A DNA stretch of 46,056 bases. Source: Phallusia fumigata. Its lineage: Eukaryota > Chordata > Ascidiacea > Phlebobranchia > Ascidiidae. The translations under genes were made by a program, and so were the position numbers. Location of the stretch: positions 1-46,056 of the forward strand of contig QXVZ01019743.1 in NCBI GenBank assembly GCA_008931825.1, in the 5' to 3' direction. Below are positions 1 to 11,361 of this stretch, in pieces. Below the pieces are notes generated by a model. That model did not search any database. It saw nothing but the letters and a program-made list of their open reading frames with translations, and was not told the DNA's origin. The first letter of the stretch is position 1. Each line of letters starts with the position of its first letter.

Positions 1-3000
1 TTCAATTTACACAAAAATCAAGAAACCGCAATTCAGTTTCGCATTAGTCAAGTATCGATTGTTTCTCTTAATTAATCAGAGAGCCGGGTGCATAGAAACT
101 GCTGCTGGAGTTTTCTTTATTGTATGTATCGGTTCTCGGTTTCGCATGCCACAGAAAGAGCTGGTACGCGCACAGGGGAAACCACCAGCACGTGATCAGT
201 ATTCCCCGCCGGGTGTCGCTAGGCGTTTGAAGCGCAAAGGTTATTGCGGGTCACTCGCGATAAACATGTTGCAGGTTACTTTACGTGCAAAACATGTTTT
301 GACAAACGGTGGTAACAGTTTTTTTGCTAACCAGTCGTACCTTTGTCCATTTCTCCGCACTAAAGGCAATGGAAATATTCTGCAATAACATTTAGCTTGA
401 TTTGTCAACTGATATGGATTTGAACGCTCAGCTGCAGAGCAATCAAGCCAACACAAAACGTCATGAGCGTCTGTCATACGTCATGAATTCAGCACCACCA
501 TGTGTTGACATTCAAACTCAACGTCACCACAAGGGCACAAGTATTGACATTCCCATCGAAAAATCAGCAAAATTCCATACATTACGCGAAATATTGCAGG
601 TGGACCTTACCGGACTTCACCGAGCAGCCACGCGACGTCATCAGAGGGATTGTGCGCGTCGGTCGGCTCCCCACACGCGTCGGTACGACCGGAAGCATCT
701 AGAACGTGAATAAGGACATCTGCGTCGCATAGGTCGTTGAGGAAACTGCGATAGCAATGGAGAGTGTGTTAGTGACATCGGTTTGCAGCCGGTCATACGG
801 TTTGATGCAACGTTCGGGCGCAAACGTTCAAGACAGGGGGAATGCGAGTTGGTCGGCCCACTAAAGACATCACTTGTATTTCTGTTAAAATGTAACCATA
901 GCAAGGTTGCTTGAAAGACATATGTTGCATCGGCCACAAAATGTAAATTTGCTGTTTAGCAAAACTTTTAAATTGCTATGAGCAAAGAAAGCTCAAAACC
1001 AAAAATCGAAACAAAATACAGTTACAAGTTTGGTGACAGGCACGAAACGCCTGCGCAAGAATTCGCGGTGACATAACTGGTTTCACACTTAGAACAATAG
1101 GGCAAAAGGAGTCCTCTTTTTTTCATCGACACCGGGAATACAAAAATATATCAAGGAGGCACGACCAATGATTCATTACGCTCAAATAGCCTAGCAAATT
1201 GCCCCGGGTTCCAGTACCACCTGTGTAGGTGGGAAATTGTCTTTGTTTTCATCGCTAATGAGTGGGCTAACTGGTAACAGAGATCGAAAATTGCTTTGGT
1301 GAAGTTGTATGTAAAGTTGAATATGCACAAATGGGCCACGACGCGGGCGCACGTCAGATTCGAAGTTTAAGGTAATTACATCCTGCGGACAATGTCAATT
1401 GTGATCTTACAATGGGTGTGTTTACAGACGTTCGGGATTTTACACATGTAAATCGAAATCGTCGAAACCTCACTCCTGTAATTCCAGGATCGCCAACAAT
1501 CAAACAGCGGGTTAGCTACGCATCCAAACCGCCACTTGGAGGCAATTACGTGGGCAAGGGAAGAAGTTTCTGACTAGTTAGGTTTACTCGACAATGGGCG
1601 AAACTGGTAGTTGGCGGTTCGGCACATTGTATGTACAAGTTGAGAACTATGTCAAGTTTAATGTTTTTCTTGTCTGCAAGCAATTTTGCAGGCGACTGTA
1701 CATTTGATTGACAGTTAAGTTTGCGCGGGTCTTGTAAACGTCTGTTTGTCGATACGGTATTGTCTGCTTAACAAATGGCAACTTTACATGTCAAAACTGA
1801 AAGAATTAGGTGAGGTTCAACTACGTATGTTGTTGGTGATTTAAAAACTCCATTGCACAACTTGGTTTTGCAAAAATGTGTTGGTAACACAACAACTATA
1901 TTTACTGGCCAAAATAGGATTTTGTTGCAGAGTTCACCAAAACATTTTTTTTTAGAATGACAACTGTACGATCTGTTTAAACACATGATAGTACAAATAA
2001 TTGATTTCGAAAACTCAAGATCACATGGCAACACGCACAGTCACGTGTGAGTATTGTCGTGGTCAATTTTCGGCTAAAAAGCGACGTCTGTATCATCGAA
2101 AAGCGATAAAGCGGTCTCTAGCTTCCGGATTTAAGTTCAAGCGTTTGCGACGGGATTAAAGTGGAAGTAATCAACCACAAACCTTAGTGCACCGGGAAAC
2201 CGGATTTGACAAAGCTATATCCTGGCCACAAAATCCCCGTCAACAGGTTTTTTTCGGAACCAGAGCACTTAACGAATCGCTGCGTAGCAATGAGGGTTTT
2301 TAAAGTGGGCAAATTGGTACAAAACATAGCTATTTCGCATTCACACATATCGCTTTCATCTTGGTCGTGGTTATGTGACGCGCCCACGCGCTCAGCCGAA
2401 ATTATACAGAGCTACCAAAGGCGAGCGCTAACAAAAATAAACACGCAAAGCTTTTGACTTTGTAATGCAAAACACGGGAGCAATTTCACAGCAGTTAGTG
2501 GCGAGACAAAAAGGTGTGACCTTGAAACGAAATGGTTTGACCTTGTGTTGACACTTGGTGTCCGATGACGCGCGTTGAAGTCCCTCCTTTTACAAGCCGG
2601 AACAATTTCCAGTGGAAATGAAAATATGTCCGCTTGCTCACAAGGTAAATTTACGGGGAATAGTCAAGCTATATCCACAAACAGCGAAAAGGTGGGTGTT
2701 TGTTTATTGAATACCTGAGTTCGTTAAACTGAAACAAACTTGTTTGGAGAGTTTTGTGTGAACTTTATGGAGTGGACCCTTTTTCGAGTTTTTTTTAACA
2801 CTGCCGACTATGTTGTGTGTGTTTATTTCAACTTATGCCTATTTACCATAACTCAATACCAACATTTCTAGAAAAGTTTCGAATTTAAACCCAATGACAG
2901 CGCAAATCTGTATAATAATCAGCATTCTTTCCAACGCGGTCGAATGCGTGGAGAGAAACAAAATCGTGACTAGGCATTCCGCGCCAAACACGTGATCCGT

Positions 3001-6000
3001 ATTGACAAAGCACCTCGTGCCTGCGGTGCAAAAACTACATGGATTTTGCTGTGTCACCACGATCGTATTGAAGCCATTTGATTGAAGCGAGACATTGTTG
3101 CTACAGTTTTCATGACTAGGATTTTCCAAAATCAAACGACAAAAGCTAAAATAACATGTGATATTCTCCAATGTCATTGCCTTCGAGTACGGGGGTCAAG
3201 TTTGATAGTCAATGTAATGTAACCGAACATTTTTATAAATTTACGTTCAATACATGAAGTTACTTATGCGAACAACTGCTTTTGCGAACATTAAAGATGC
3301 GATACACATAAAAACGACTTGGGAAGATTTTGAACTTTTGGTTGGTGATCAAATTCCCTATAATTTGTCAACACAAAGAAGAGTAAGCATTAATTTTGAG
3401 CTTTCCAAGATAGGAACTCGCGTTACGCAACCGGTAATCTTATTTTAAAAAGCAAGAAGACTTTACGCGGTCATTTGGCGTTCCACGGGTAAGACAGAGT
3501 TCAAGGTCAAAATTACAGGAAAACCACATCGTGATTATTCCACGTGCGCACGTGGACATGTAGAACATGTTGTATTGCGATTGCAACAAACCCCACTCTA
3601 AAGATAACGTCTGTTTGGTTTCTTAGCAATCATCGTCCTTCTGACGCAGTCCCGCCACGTCGATACCACATAACTAGCTGGGGAGGCCAATTACACACTA
3701 AGGTACCTGGGCAAAATGCGGAAGCGCCCTTGCGTTCACAAGTTCAGTTGACTTAACCCTTCTCCGTGAACTCGCGAGTTCGCAGCACTTTTAATGCAAG
3801 GAGTTGCTGTTGTATAAATTAGGTAACGTATTTTGGCGGTTGGTCAATGATTACATACGGATGCGGGATAGGACTATAAGAAGACACGTTTCGGGGAAAA
3901 TCTGGCCACGTATCGTAACAAGGGTTTATCCTTTGATGGGCTAAACACTATATGTAGGAAGTGATTTCGAATAATGTCTGTAAAAAAACAAATAAACGGA
4001 GGTATTCCAATCACTGTGGTCACTGGATGGGGTTAACTATAGTTAAGGACAATTTTGCTGATACAATTTATAATGGAAATATAAAATTAGCATGATTTCA
4101 TAATGCTTGCTTATAGATTATGCTTTAACCCAGAGCCCGATTACGTCGTGCTACGGCGACTGAGGATTGCCCACGAACGGAAATTAGCGGTCGGCTTAGC
4201 GAGTTCGTGCTTATTTACGGCACAGCAACCTCCAATGACGTACATGATCACAATACAAGTCAAAGGTAAATACATAATCAAGTTTAAAGTTCTCACACTA
4301 ATTTTTTTCTTACTCTTTTTCCTGTTAGTTCACGTTGTGGCAACGTGTCATAAACTTGACACAAAATACGTCACAGAAAAACCATGACCATTAGATAGTT
4401 GCTAAGCAAGGGGTGAAGGTACGTCACCCATAGTGGAGATAAACATCCGCTGGCGAATCGCAGATTTCCAAAGCGTATTTTTTACTGGAATACGACGCCC
4501 AGGCAAATTTACTTAGCGTCGCGTCAATGATTTGCCACACCTGATGCGGGGCTGAAAAGTCTACGGAAGTGAAGTTTCTCAACACCGGCAAAAATGATCA
4601 GGCTGCGCTTTTCACTACACGGTTTTGCAAGACACACTCTTATATTGACTTGTACATTGGCGAGCATTGTTGCGGCCATAATCACCTTTAGTTTACAACA
4701 AGGACTTTCTCATCATTCTTCTACGTCAAACGTTCTGGTGAGCAACCGCGCAGTTTGTCGGTTAATACTGCCAACAAGTAACATAGAGATCATTCATGCG
4801 CAACCTCTGCCATTATTCAGTTTGACGTCACAAGTTTTTTTCGAAAATTGGGTCGATGGCGGAATTCTTAGCGACCATGACCTTCAAGGTGCGCCTTTAG
4901 GATCAATGGCTACGCTTTCTTGAACAACGAAAATAGCTTGCTCGTGGGCAGACAAGCCAGGCCGCAACTACGCATGAAAGTGGAGCAGGTGGCTTCCGAT
5001 TTCCTTCAACAGCGACGGGTGTGTATCTACGTCCTACTATAGTAACGAGACGAACTCGTCGCATTGACGACAACCTGAATTTCAGTATTTTAGTTCGACC
5101 TATTTTGGGGACCTGCTTGTGGGATGGGCCAAAGCGAAAGTTCAAGCCTTAAATAAGTGCAGATGATCTTTACAGATTAAAAGAAAACATGGCAGCATTA
5201 ACGCATGGAAATTGGATGCATTGTTAAAACGGAATAAAACGAGACGATAACGGAAGTTCACCACTAACGGGGCTGACATTACGTTTGTTGCCTTTTTTGC
5301 CTTTAATATGAAACGTTGTACACACCTAACGTATTAGAAATGCGCTTGCTATTTAAAATTCAACTTAATCACAACTTAAATGCTTGTCCTCCTACTGCCA
5401 CCCTGTATGTAATAAACTTAAAAAAATATTTTTCTTGCACTGATGGGCGTTAGTTCATGTTTTCCTAATTGTTTCCTTGCGTCAAAAACACCTTTGAAAT
5501 GGGTTTCGATAGATGGATAGGTTTCAATGTTTTGTGAAATATCGATTTTTAGGATGTAATCTGACATGAAGCACAAGAAGTCGCCAACACTTGTACGCTT
5601 TGGTAATCATACATATATTGCCAGTTGAAGCTGATGGCAGTTACTAAAAAACCGTTTAGATGAAGAGAGTTGTTACAAACGCTGATGAATCTTCGCCTAA
5701 ACATTTTTACAGTACAACAAAAAACATTTTCTGGGACAGCTTACGGATTTACCAATAATTTTTAATTAAAATTGATTTTCCTCAGAGTTCATGTCGTTCT
5801 AGCCCTAATGAAACAATCAAGTCCTGATTGAAATAACCCCATCATACGTCACAGTATTTTAATGACGTCAATAATGATGCGAGATTTGAAGGGTAATTTT
5901 TTTAATGAACTTTTCCTTTGATTCAATTACAAATTGATGTCACACAAAAGCTTTGGATTTGGCGCAAGAAATTGCAGCACAGTACGAGTTCCTGGGTGGT

Positions 6001-7663
6001 AAAAAATCTTTTGTTCAGTTGATTGGTCTTGTTTTGTAAAATATGACCTAATACAGCGAGAAGAACGTAAAAACATTTGCAAGAGTCCACTAAAAAAAAT
6101 ACAACCGATTTATTTTGAGGCCAAGAAAGGCCCACAATTGTCCCTACTTTCTATTCTGGGTATTTTCTCAGAAACAGCGTTTAAAATGTTTATTTTTACT
6201 TTCAGCTTATACCACCTAGTTGAACCAAATACAAAACGTACAAAACACAGAAAATGTGTTTAGGCTGTTGTTTCTCCAAGAAAAGTGCCGGGTAAGTTTA
6301 TCGCTTGTTTGTCCTACACAAACAAGCCCAGGAAATGCTTGCGAGCAATCCAATTTCACCCGGGTGTGATAAAACCGCAATCTAGTGAAACTTTCTCCAC
6401 TGGACTCAAGAGGCGCATGACTTTCGGTGAACATTTCTCCACAAGGCTACCGCCGTGAATTTATCTGCGGTCCGGCATAGGTGACGGATAAAAAATTTCG
6501 TCCCAACTACACAAGTGAACCGCTTTGGCTGTTTGACTGCCATAACTGAATCAAATCGTGACGCGTTAACGGTGACGTCAAGCCGGCAAAAACGGTCCGT
6601 CCTGGTGTGACATTGCTCATCACGGTACATATGATTGTGAATAACACGCGATTGCATAAGACTTAATAAACGCGATGGGCATGACCATTACGAGTATTGA
6701 ACTTATAGCAGCACACAAAGGCGAAACATGTCCTAATGAGAAAGTTACCGGAGTTTTCGTGGCGTCATAAATGGTTTGCGCTTTCGGAAAGGTTACGCAT
6801 AGTTCGCGTCAGGGGAAAGACATCCGTTAACACTCGGAAACGGACGCGTCTTAAATGGAACATATCCGATACACGCGATCATTTCCACGCTGAAAGATAT
6901 TTTGGGATATGAACCCAAATTGAAAGGTCGTTTTACAACCATCATATAAAAAAGGAAAACGAATGAAAACAGATTTTATATAATCGAATTTGCGTTACAA
7001 ATTGTGTGTTTATCGAAACAGGTTACGCATGTTTCACACTGTTGGAATCGGAAAAACATAGCATAGCGATATGTTTTCTTGTGAAATCCTTTTTTCCTGC
7101 CTAAAGAGCCATACAACGTGTAAAAATTAGTTGTTCATTCCTTTTAAATGGGCGATTGATTAATTTTCGAATAATGAGGATCGATTATTGCATGGAACAC
7201 GCTATATATGTCTCCCTAAATGTGTGCGAATTCAAGGACACCGTTTGCCTCCATAAAATGTCACCCACGTTTGTCAAAATTTTGCTTAAAACGCTATGTT
7301 ATGTACATACACACAATACCCACAAAAGCTCCATTAAACAAACAATTTGAGGTCTACTGACGTTTTTGTTGCAAACATCCACACAAAACCCACGTAATAC
7401 AGCTAATGGGCAAACAGATGCGTTTAAAGGCCAACGAGAGACAATTGCTTTGCGTCGTATTTCAAAACGAGTTTGGGCATCTACGCGACTGATACTACTA
7501 CCTCTTTGAGAAGTGATACGTCAATTGGTGACGTACCTAGCCATCTGCGAAAGACAGCAGCCCTGCAAAAATCGATAGTCCTTGCAAGGCTCGATTAGAC
7601 AATAAACCAACGAAGCGAAAAGCTCAATCGATAAAAAAACATCTCGGAAAAGTATTTACCTAC
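1..7663. other. Stretch with no recognised gene; probable long intron or 3' flank of the RWD-GTPase gene
   Basis: No reading frame here resembles a known family. The minus strand was checked for the expected continuation of the RWD-GTPase (FLDDL-like segment, NKxD motif, TGS domain) and none was found. CpG dinucleotides are common, unlike in the GTPase exons just to the right. The only structured element noticed is the E-box palindrome at 3539-3556. Since the last visible GTPase exon ends in a good splice donor at 7664, this stretch is probably intronic if the gene is intact. Confidence 0.5.
3539..3556. promoter_or_regulatory. Perfect 18-bp palindrome with two E-boxes
   Basis: The sequence TCCACGTGCGCACGTGGA is its own reverse complement and contains two CACGTG E-boxes around a central GCGC. 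Such sites bind dimeric bHLH-type factors in known systems. No promoter or transcript is visible nearby, so a regulatory role is only inferred. Confidence 0.3.
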
Positions 7664-9581
7664 CGATTTCCCCGACCCTTCCCGTCCGAGGCTCCTGGAA
7701 CGAGGCCCGCTACGTCCTTTAGGAGCACAGGGACATACCTAAGGCCATCGTGGGGTTTTCCGTGGGCTGCGAAAGTAAATATTTTTGCCTGGGTTTTGAA
7801 TTACCTGCAAGTAAGTGATTGATTGCCACATAGTTTTAGTGAGGTCCATAGTTCACTTGATGATATTCCTTTAGGCTATAAATGCTAATGACTCACTTTT
7901 CACTTATTACAACAGGAATGTGATTATGTGATGTCACCAGGAGAAAAGAATTGCTTGGCTTGATTTTAGTGTATTTTATTGATGGTAATTATTTTGTAAA
8001 ACATTTTTTTTGCTAAGATTGTGATACTAGAGTATTTTTATTCACCCCAGTAACATTTTGTTGCGTGAACAAAATCATGCATACAAAGCACCCGCAAAAT
8101 GTTATACATTGCAGAGTCTATACACTAAAGGCCAAAAATTGAAAAAGGTTAAACCAAGTTGTGAGTAGCAAAGCGTTTGGGCAGAAAACATAAAAAACAA
8201 TTACCTGGGTCAGAGATAATCCCAAGGCTGGTGGTGGGATCAGGAATTGAGTAAAATGCTTGTGAAAAGTTTGGCTCAATTGTAGTAAATGGATGAATAC
8301 CAATCTTTGCTTTAGTGCATTTCGTCGCTGCATTAAAGAAGGTGCTCTTTCCAGCTGATGGCTTACCCTTACAACCAAAACATGCTGTCAAAATTGTGGC
8401 AAACCTGAAGTTTAAGTCCCAACTTTAGCAAAAGCTGCCCTCTTTTCTGTCCATTCAACATTAAAAATGTGTGGTGGACTTTTGTAATTTCAGGCCCTTT
8501 GGCTGAAATGCAATTTCTTTCTGCGTATTTGGTGGAGCATCAGAACAACAATATTTACCACAAGGCCAATGACAAAGTCCCATTTTCCTTCAGATTCAGT
8601 ATGACTGTTGCCCTCCAACTGTTCTGGTTCGTGAAAGGGTTGCTTTTGTTCCTCCTCAATTGAAAAGTGATTTTGTGTGGTATAAGCTTGCAAATGCTTG
8701 TCTAACCATGTTTTTGCCTCTTCAAACAGGGTGTACAAAGATGGTGATCCAACATTTTCATTTGCCTACAAAAACTGCTGAGGATAAATTTGTCACATGC
8801 ACACAAAACTTTAAAATGTTAATGGTATTTTAGAGTTAGATAATGCAAACCACAAAGTACATGAAACATTTAATAAGTTAACAATATTGATACATGGATT
8901 ACCAGAATATACTTAACTTTTGTGAATAAATTTGTCACATGTGCACAAAAGTTTTAAATGTTAATGTTATTTTACACATGCATCAACAGATACACAAACC
9001 ACAAAGTACAACCAAACCTTAAAATAAGGAAATGGTCTTTTAGTGTATAGACCTCAGAAATACAAAAAAATTAGTCATATTACCTTGAAGTTTAAATATT
9101 CAATAAGGTTCATTTTCAGACTGCTGTTGTAAGTATGGCCCCTAAGAGGAATGTCGATAGAGGGTATTGCATCAGGGTAATTGGCTGGCAATGTGATTTT
9201 TAGATGAAATGTAGTCTTTGTATCTGTCACAAGATCACTTAAGGCAATCATGCATGACATTGGAGTGGTGGACAAATCTGTAAGAATGAAAACAACATAA
9301 ACGGATCAAGAACCACTTTTACTAGGCAGTCAAACATCATTCAATTTTCACCTTCCCATAGCTATGGTCAAAAATTATCAAGTGTTAGTTCAAATTGTCA
9401 GCCCGTTTCTTCCAACCCGATTTTTAAACATATAACCATATAATAATTCTTCACTTCTATACAAGGGTGATAAGATCCATATCTCCGTACAAAGCACGAC
9501 AAGACACCTACCGACAAAATCATTCATCAAAATAGCAGAAAGTGCTTCAAATTCCTGTTTTTGTTCTTCTGTGTAGTCCAT
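7664..9581 (-). CDS. RWD domain - Ygr210-type (Obg/YchF family) GTPase fusion, 5' five exons
   Basis: Exons on the minus strand: 9581-9512, 9277-9084, 8765-8559, 8367-8205 and 7766-7664. All have GT-AG borders and compatible phases, giving 245 codons plus two bases. Residues 1 to about 110 form an RWD domain: it starts MDYTEEQKQEFEALSAI and carries the family's YPDAIP turn and a final LYTLFEEAKTWLDKHL helix. A charged linker rich in Glu and Gln follows. The G domain then begins with WDFVIGLV at the end of exon 3 and GKPSAGKST at the start of exon 4 (P-loop). It continues with PFTTIEPN (switch I) and, in exon 5, RYVPV, DVAGLVPGA and the glycine-rich DGKGRGN that typifies Obg relatives. GKPSAGKS rather than GLPNVGKS points to the archaeal/fungal Ygr210 class, not OLA1. 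RWD domains bind GCN1 or DRG-type GTPases and Obg-family GTPases act on ribosomes, so a translation-linked role is inferred. The NKxD motif, the rest of the G domain and any TGS domain are not seen; the gene is partial here. Confidence 0.85.
8784..9010. repeat. Imperfect tandem duplication inside an intron of the RWD-GTPase gene
   Basis: Two copies, about 8784-8860 and 8926-9010, start 142 bp apart. Both begin ATAAATTTGTCACATG, continue with GCACAAAA-like and AAATGTTAATG segments, and end in AAACCACAAAGTACA or a near variant. They lie wholly in the intron between exons 2 and 3 and do not touch the splice sites. Confidence 0.75.
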
Positions 9582-10664
9582 GATAATGATAAGCTTTTTG
9601 GTGATATATAACGGGCAAATTAAACATGCTTTTTAACAAACCACATGGTGTTTCACGTTAAACTAGAAAACAAGTTTCGTCATGATGATTCTGTTGCATA
9701 ACCTTAGAGCGGAAAAATTGTGTAGGGTCCGGGGTATTGTAGGGGCGGGTGGTTCTATGACCTGTAATAGCCCGACTAGTTACTAAAAATGTACACCGCG
9801 TTGACACAGGGATGTTCGAACAAACGACTCATCAATTAGTAATGCCCAGTCAACAAGGGCCGCCTTCCGCGGACGTCACAACGCACACGTCACTGTTTGC
9901 CCAGTTCTCGCAGCTAAAAATCTTGTGGTCGTGAAAATTGCCAGTGGCAAATTGGCAAGATCAGTTGTGGGGATATCACGCTTTGAAGTCAAACTATTTG
10001 AAGCAGCAGCGCGCCTTAGTCACAAGACTTGCGTTTCGAAAACGTTTTCCGAAAAGTTCCACCAGTAAAACGCGCCAGTTGAAGGTGACGGGGATTCCCG
10101 TTGCGTCATCGCTGAAGGCGTGTTCGGAGCAACGCCTCCAAAAAATGCTTTGTCCTGTGTCACTCTCCCAAGACAACAGCAGAAACGATTCGTTGCTGAA
10201 CGCATTTCCTGCCTACCAAATTACCAAAGCTCTTTCTTGCATCATAGAAAATAGTTCCGTTATGTAACATGTTACACAAGATGTCATCCATATCATATTT
10301 ACAAGCAAAAAGCAGTTGGTAGCCTATTTATAAACAGTAACATGAACTTTGTATAATATGCAGTTGCATAAGAATCAGCAAATAACATTTGACAGATTGC
10401 TCGAAAAATACGATACGAGCATGTCACCTTTGGTCTGTTAACATATAGGCCCTTCTTTGAAAGGAAAAGAATTCAAAACATGCCGGTGCCGCAAAACCCC
10501 TCACATCAAACTTTGGACAAGCCCACACATGGGCGAATCACGATGATTTCCCGTTACCAGTATGCGCGGCGACGGATCTTGCGCAATAGGCCGAAATCGC
10601 GATAACACGTGACCGCCTTATAAGGGGTTTGTCTCGTGACTGTTTGCTATCGCAACTGGCTCGT

Positions 10665-10697
10665 ATAAAAGCGCGCTCGTCATTGCGTCACCTCATT
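10665..10697 (+). promoter_or_regulatory. Candidate TATA/initiator core promoter
   Basis: TATAAAAG at 10665-10672 is followed about 20 to 25 bases later by CTCATTCT, which fits the initiator consensus YYANWYY with the A near 10693. That is a normal TATA-to-start distance. The area upstream is GC-rich and holds a CACGTG E-box. Downstream lie open frames on the same strand that were not recognised. Confidence 0.4.
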
Positions 10698-10751
10698 CTC
10701 TGTATGAACGGCTTGCTGTATAGTGTGTGCTGTTAGTGTACAGTTTTTTGA

Positions 10752-11361
10752 GTGTTTCAAAAAACCTTTAAAAAAATTCGTGATCATGGGCCTCCACTGG
10801 CAGTGATTCTGGACCGAGCTGGTCTGGATTTCCGAAGATTTACTTGCTTGCATTGGAGGAATAACGAATTTTCTTACCTATCTCGTGATATTTGGACTGT
10901 ATATGTTTGCAAGAAGTCAAGCTGTATCATCCACAGTGGCAAAACTTCAGAAAACAAACGACAATATCGAACAATGCTTCGTAGCAGCGTAGCTACATCT
11001 ACTAGCAGCGTCGTGTCGGAGACCAGGCTTGGTATCGCCAAGTTGGTTCCCCGAACAAGTGCAGGGAATGCTGCCATGCACGAGCGTTTGCAAGGGGACT
11101 GATGCACCAAAAAAAGACCTTTTAAGAAAAAAAACAAGAAAAATTGTAACGAAAAAGACAAGCATCAGCCTGTCGGCACAACTGCTAGTTTTGAACTCTT
11201 TTAAAGAGCAAAGACTGAAAGAACTTGCTCACAAACTGTTTATTGATGCGCAAAGTATACCTCTGGGATTCAACATGCTGATGAGAGGAACATCACTTGC
11301 GCCTGTATATAAACAAAACGAAAAACAAGTTCTACGGTATCATCTACATTTCAAGATGTGA
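10752..11361 (+). other. Unassigned reading frames downstream of the TATA element
   Basis: Two frames with start codons overlap here (10752-11102 and 11029-11361). A third frame, open from about 10801 to the TAG near 10992, encodes a hydrophobic run ending FLTYLVIFGLYMFA and then a Gln/Lys-rich segment (VAKLQKTNDNIEQ), which looks like a membrane anchor followed by a helix. No single frame spans the segment and no family is recognised. It could be a spliced or decayed gene, or chance. Confidence 0.2.

Noticed and set aside
3553-3572. p53-like paired CATG half-sites next to the E-box palindrome
   Set aside because: Both half-sites deviate from the RRRCWWGYYY consensus; too weak to list as a site.
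8118-8391. Two overlapping open frames, one extending the GTPase exon upstream (reading ...FGCKGKP)
   Set aside because: The acceptor at GTAAG|GGT (8367) gives a phase-0 join to FVIGLV and a canonical P-loop; the upstream codons and the second frame are intron or shadow sequence.
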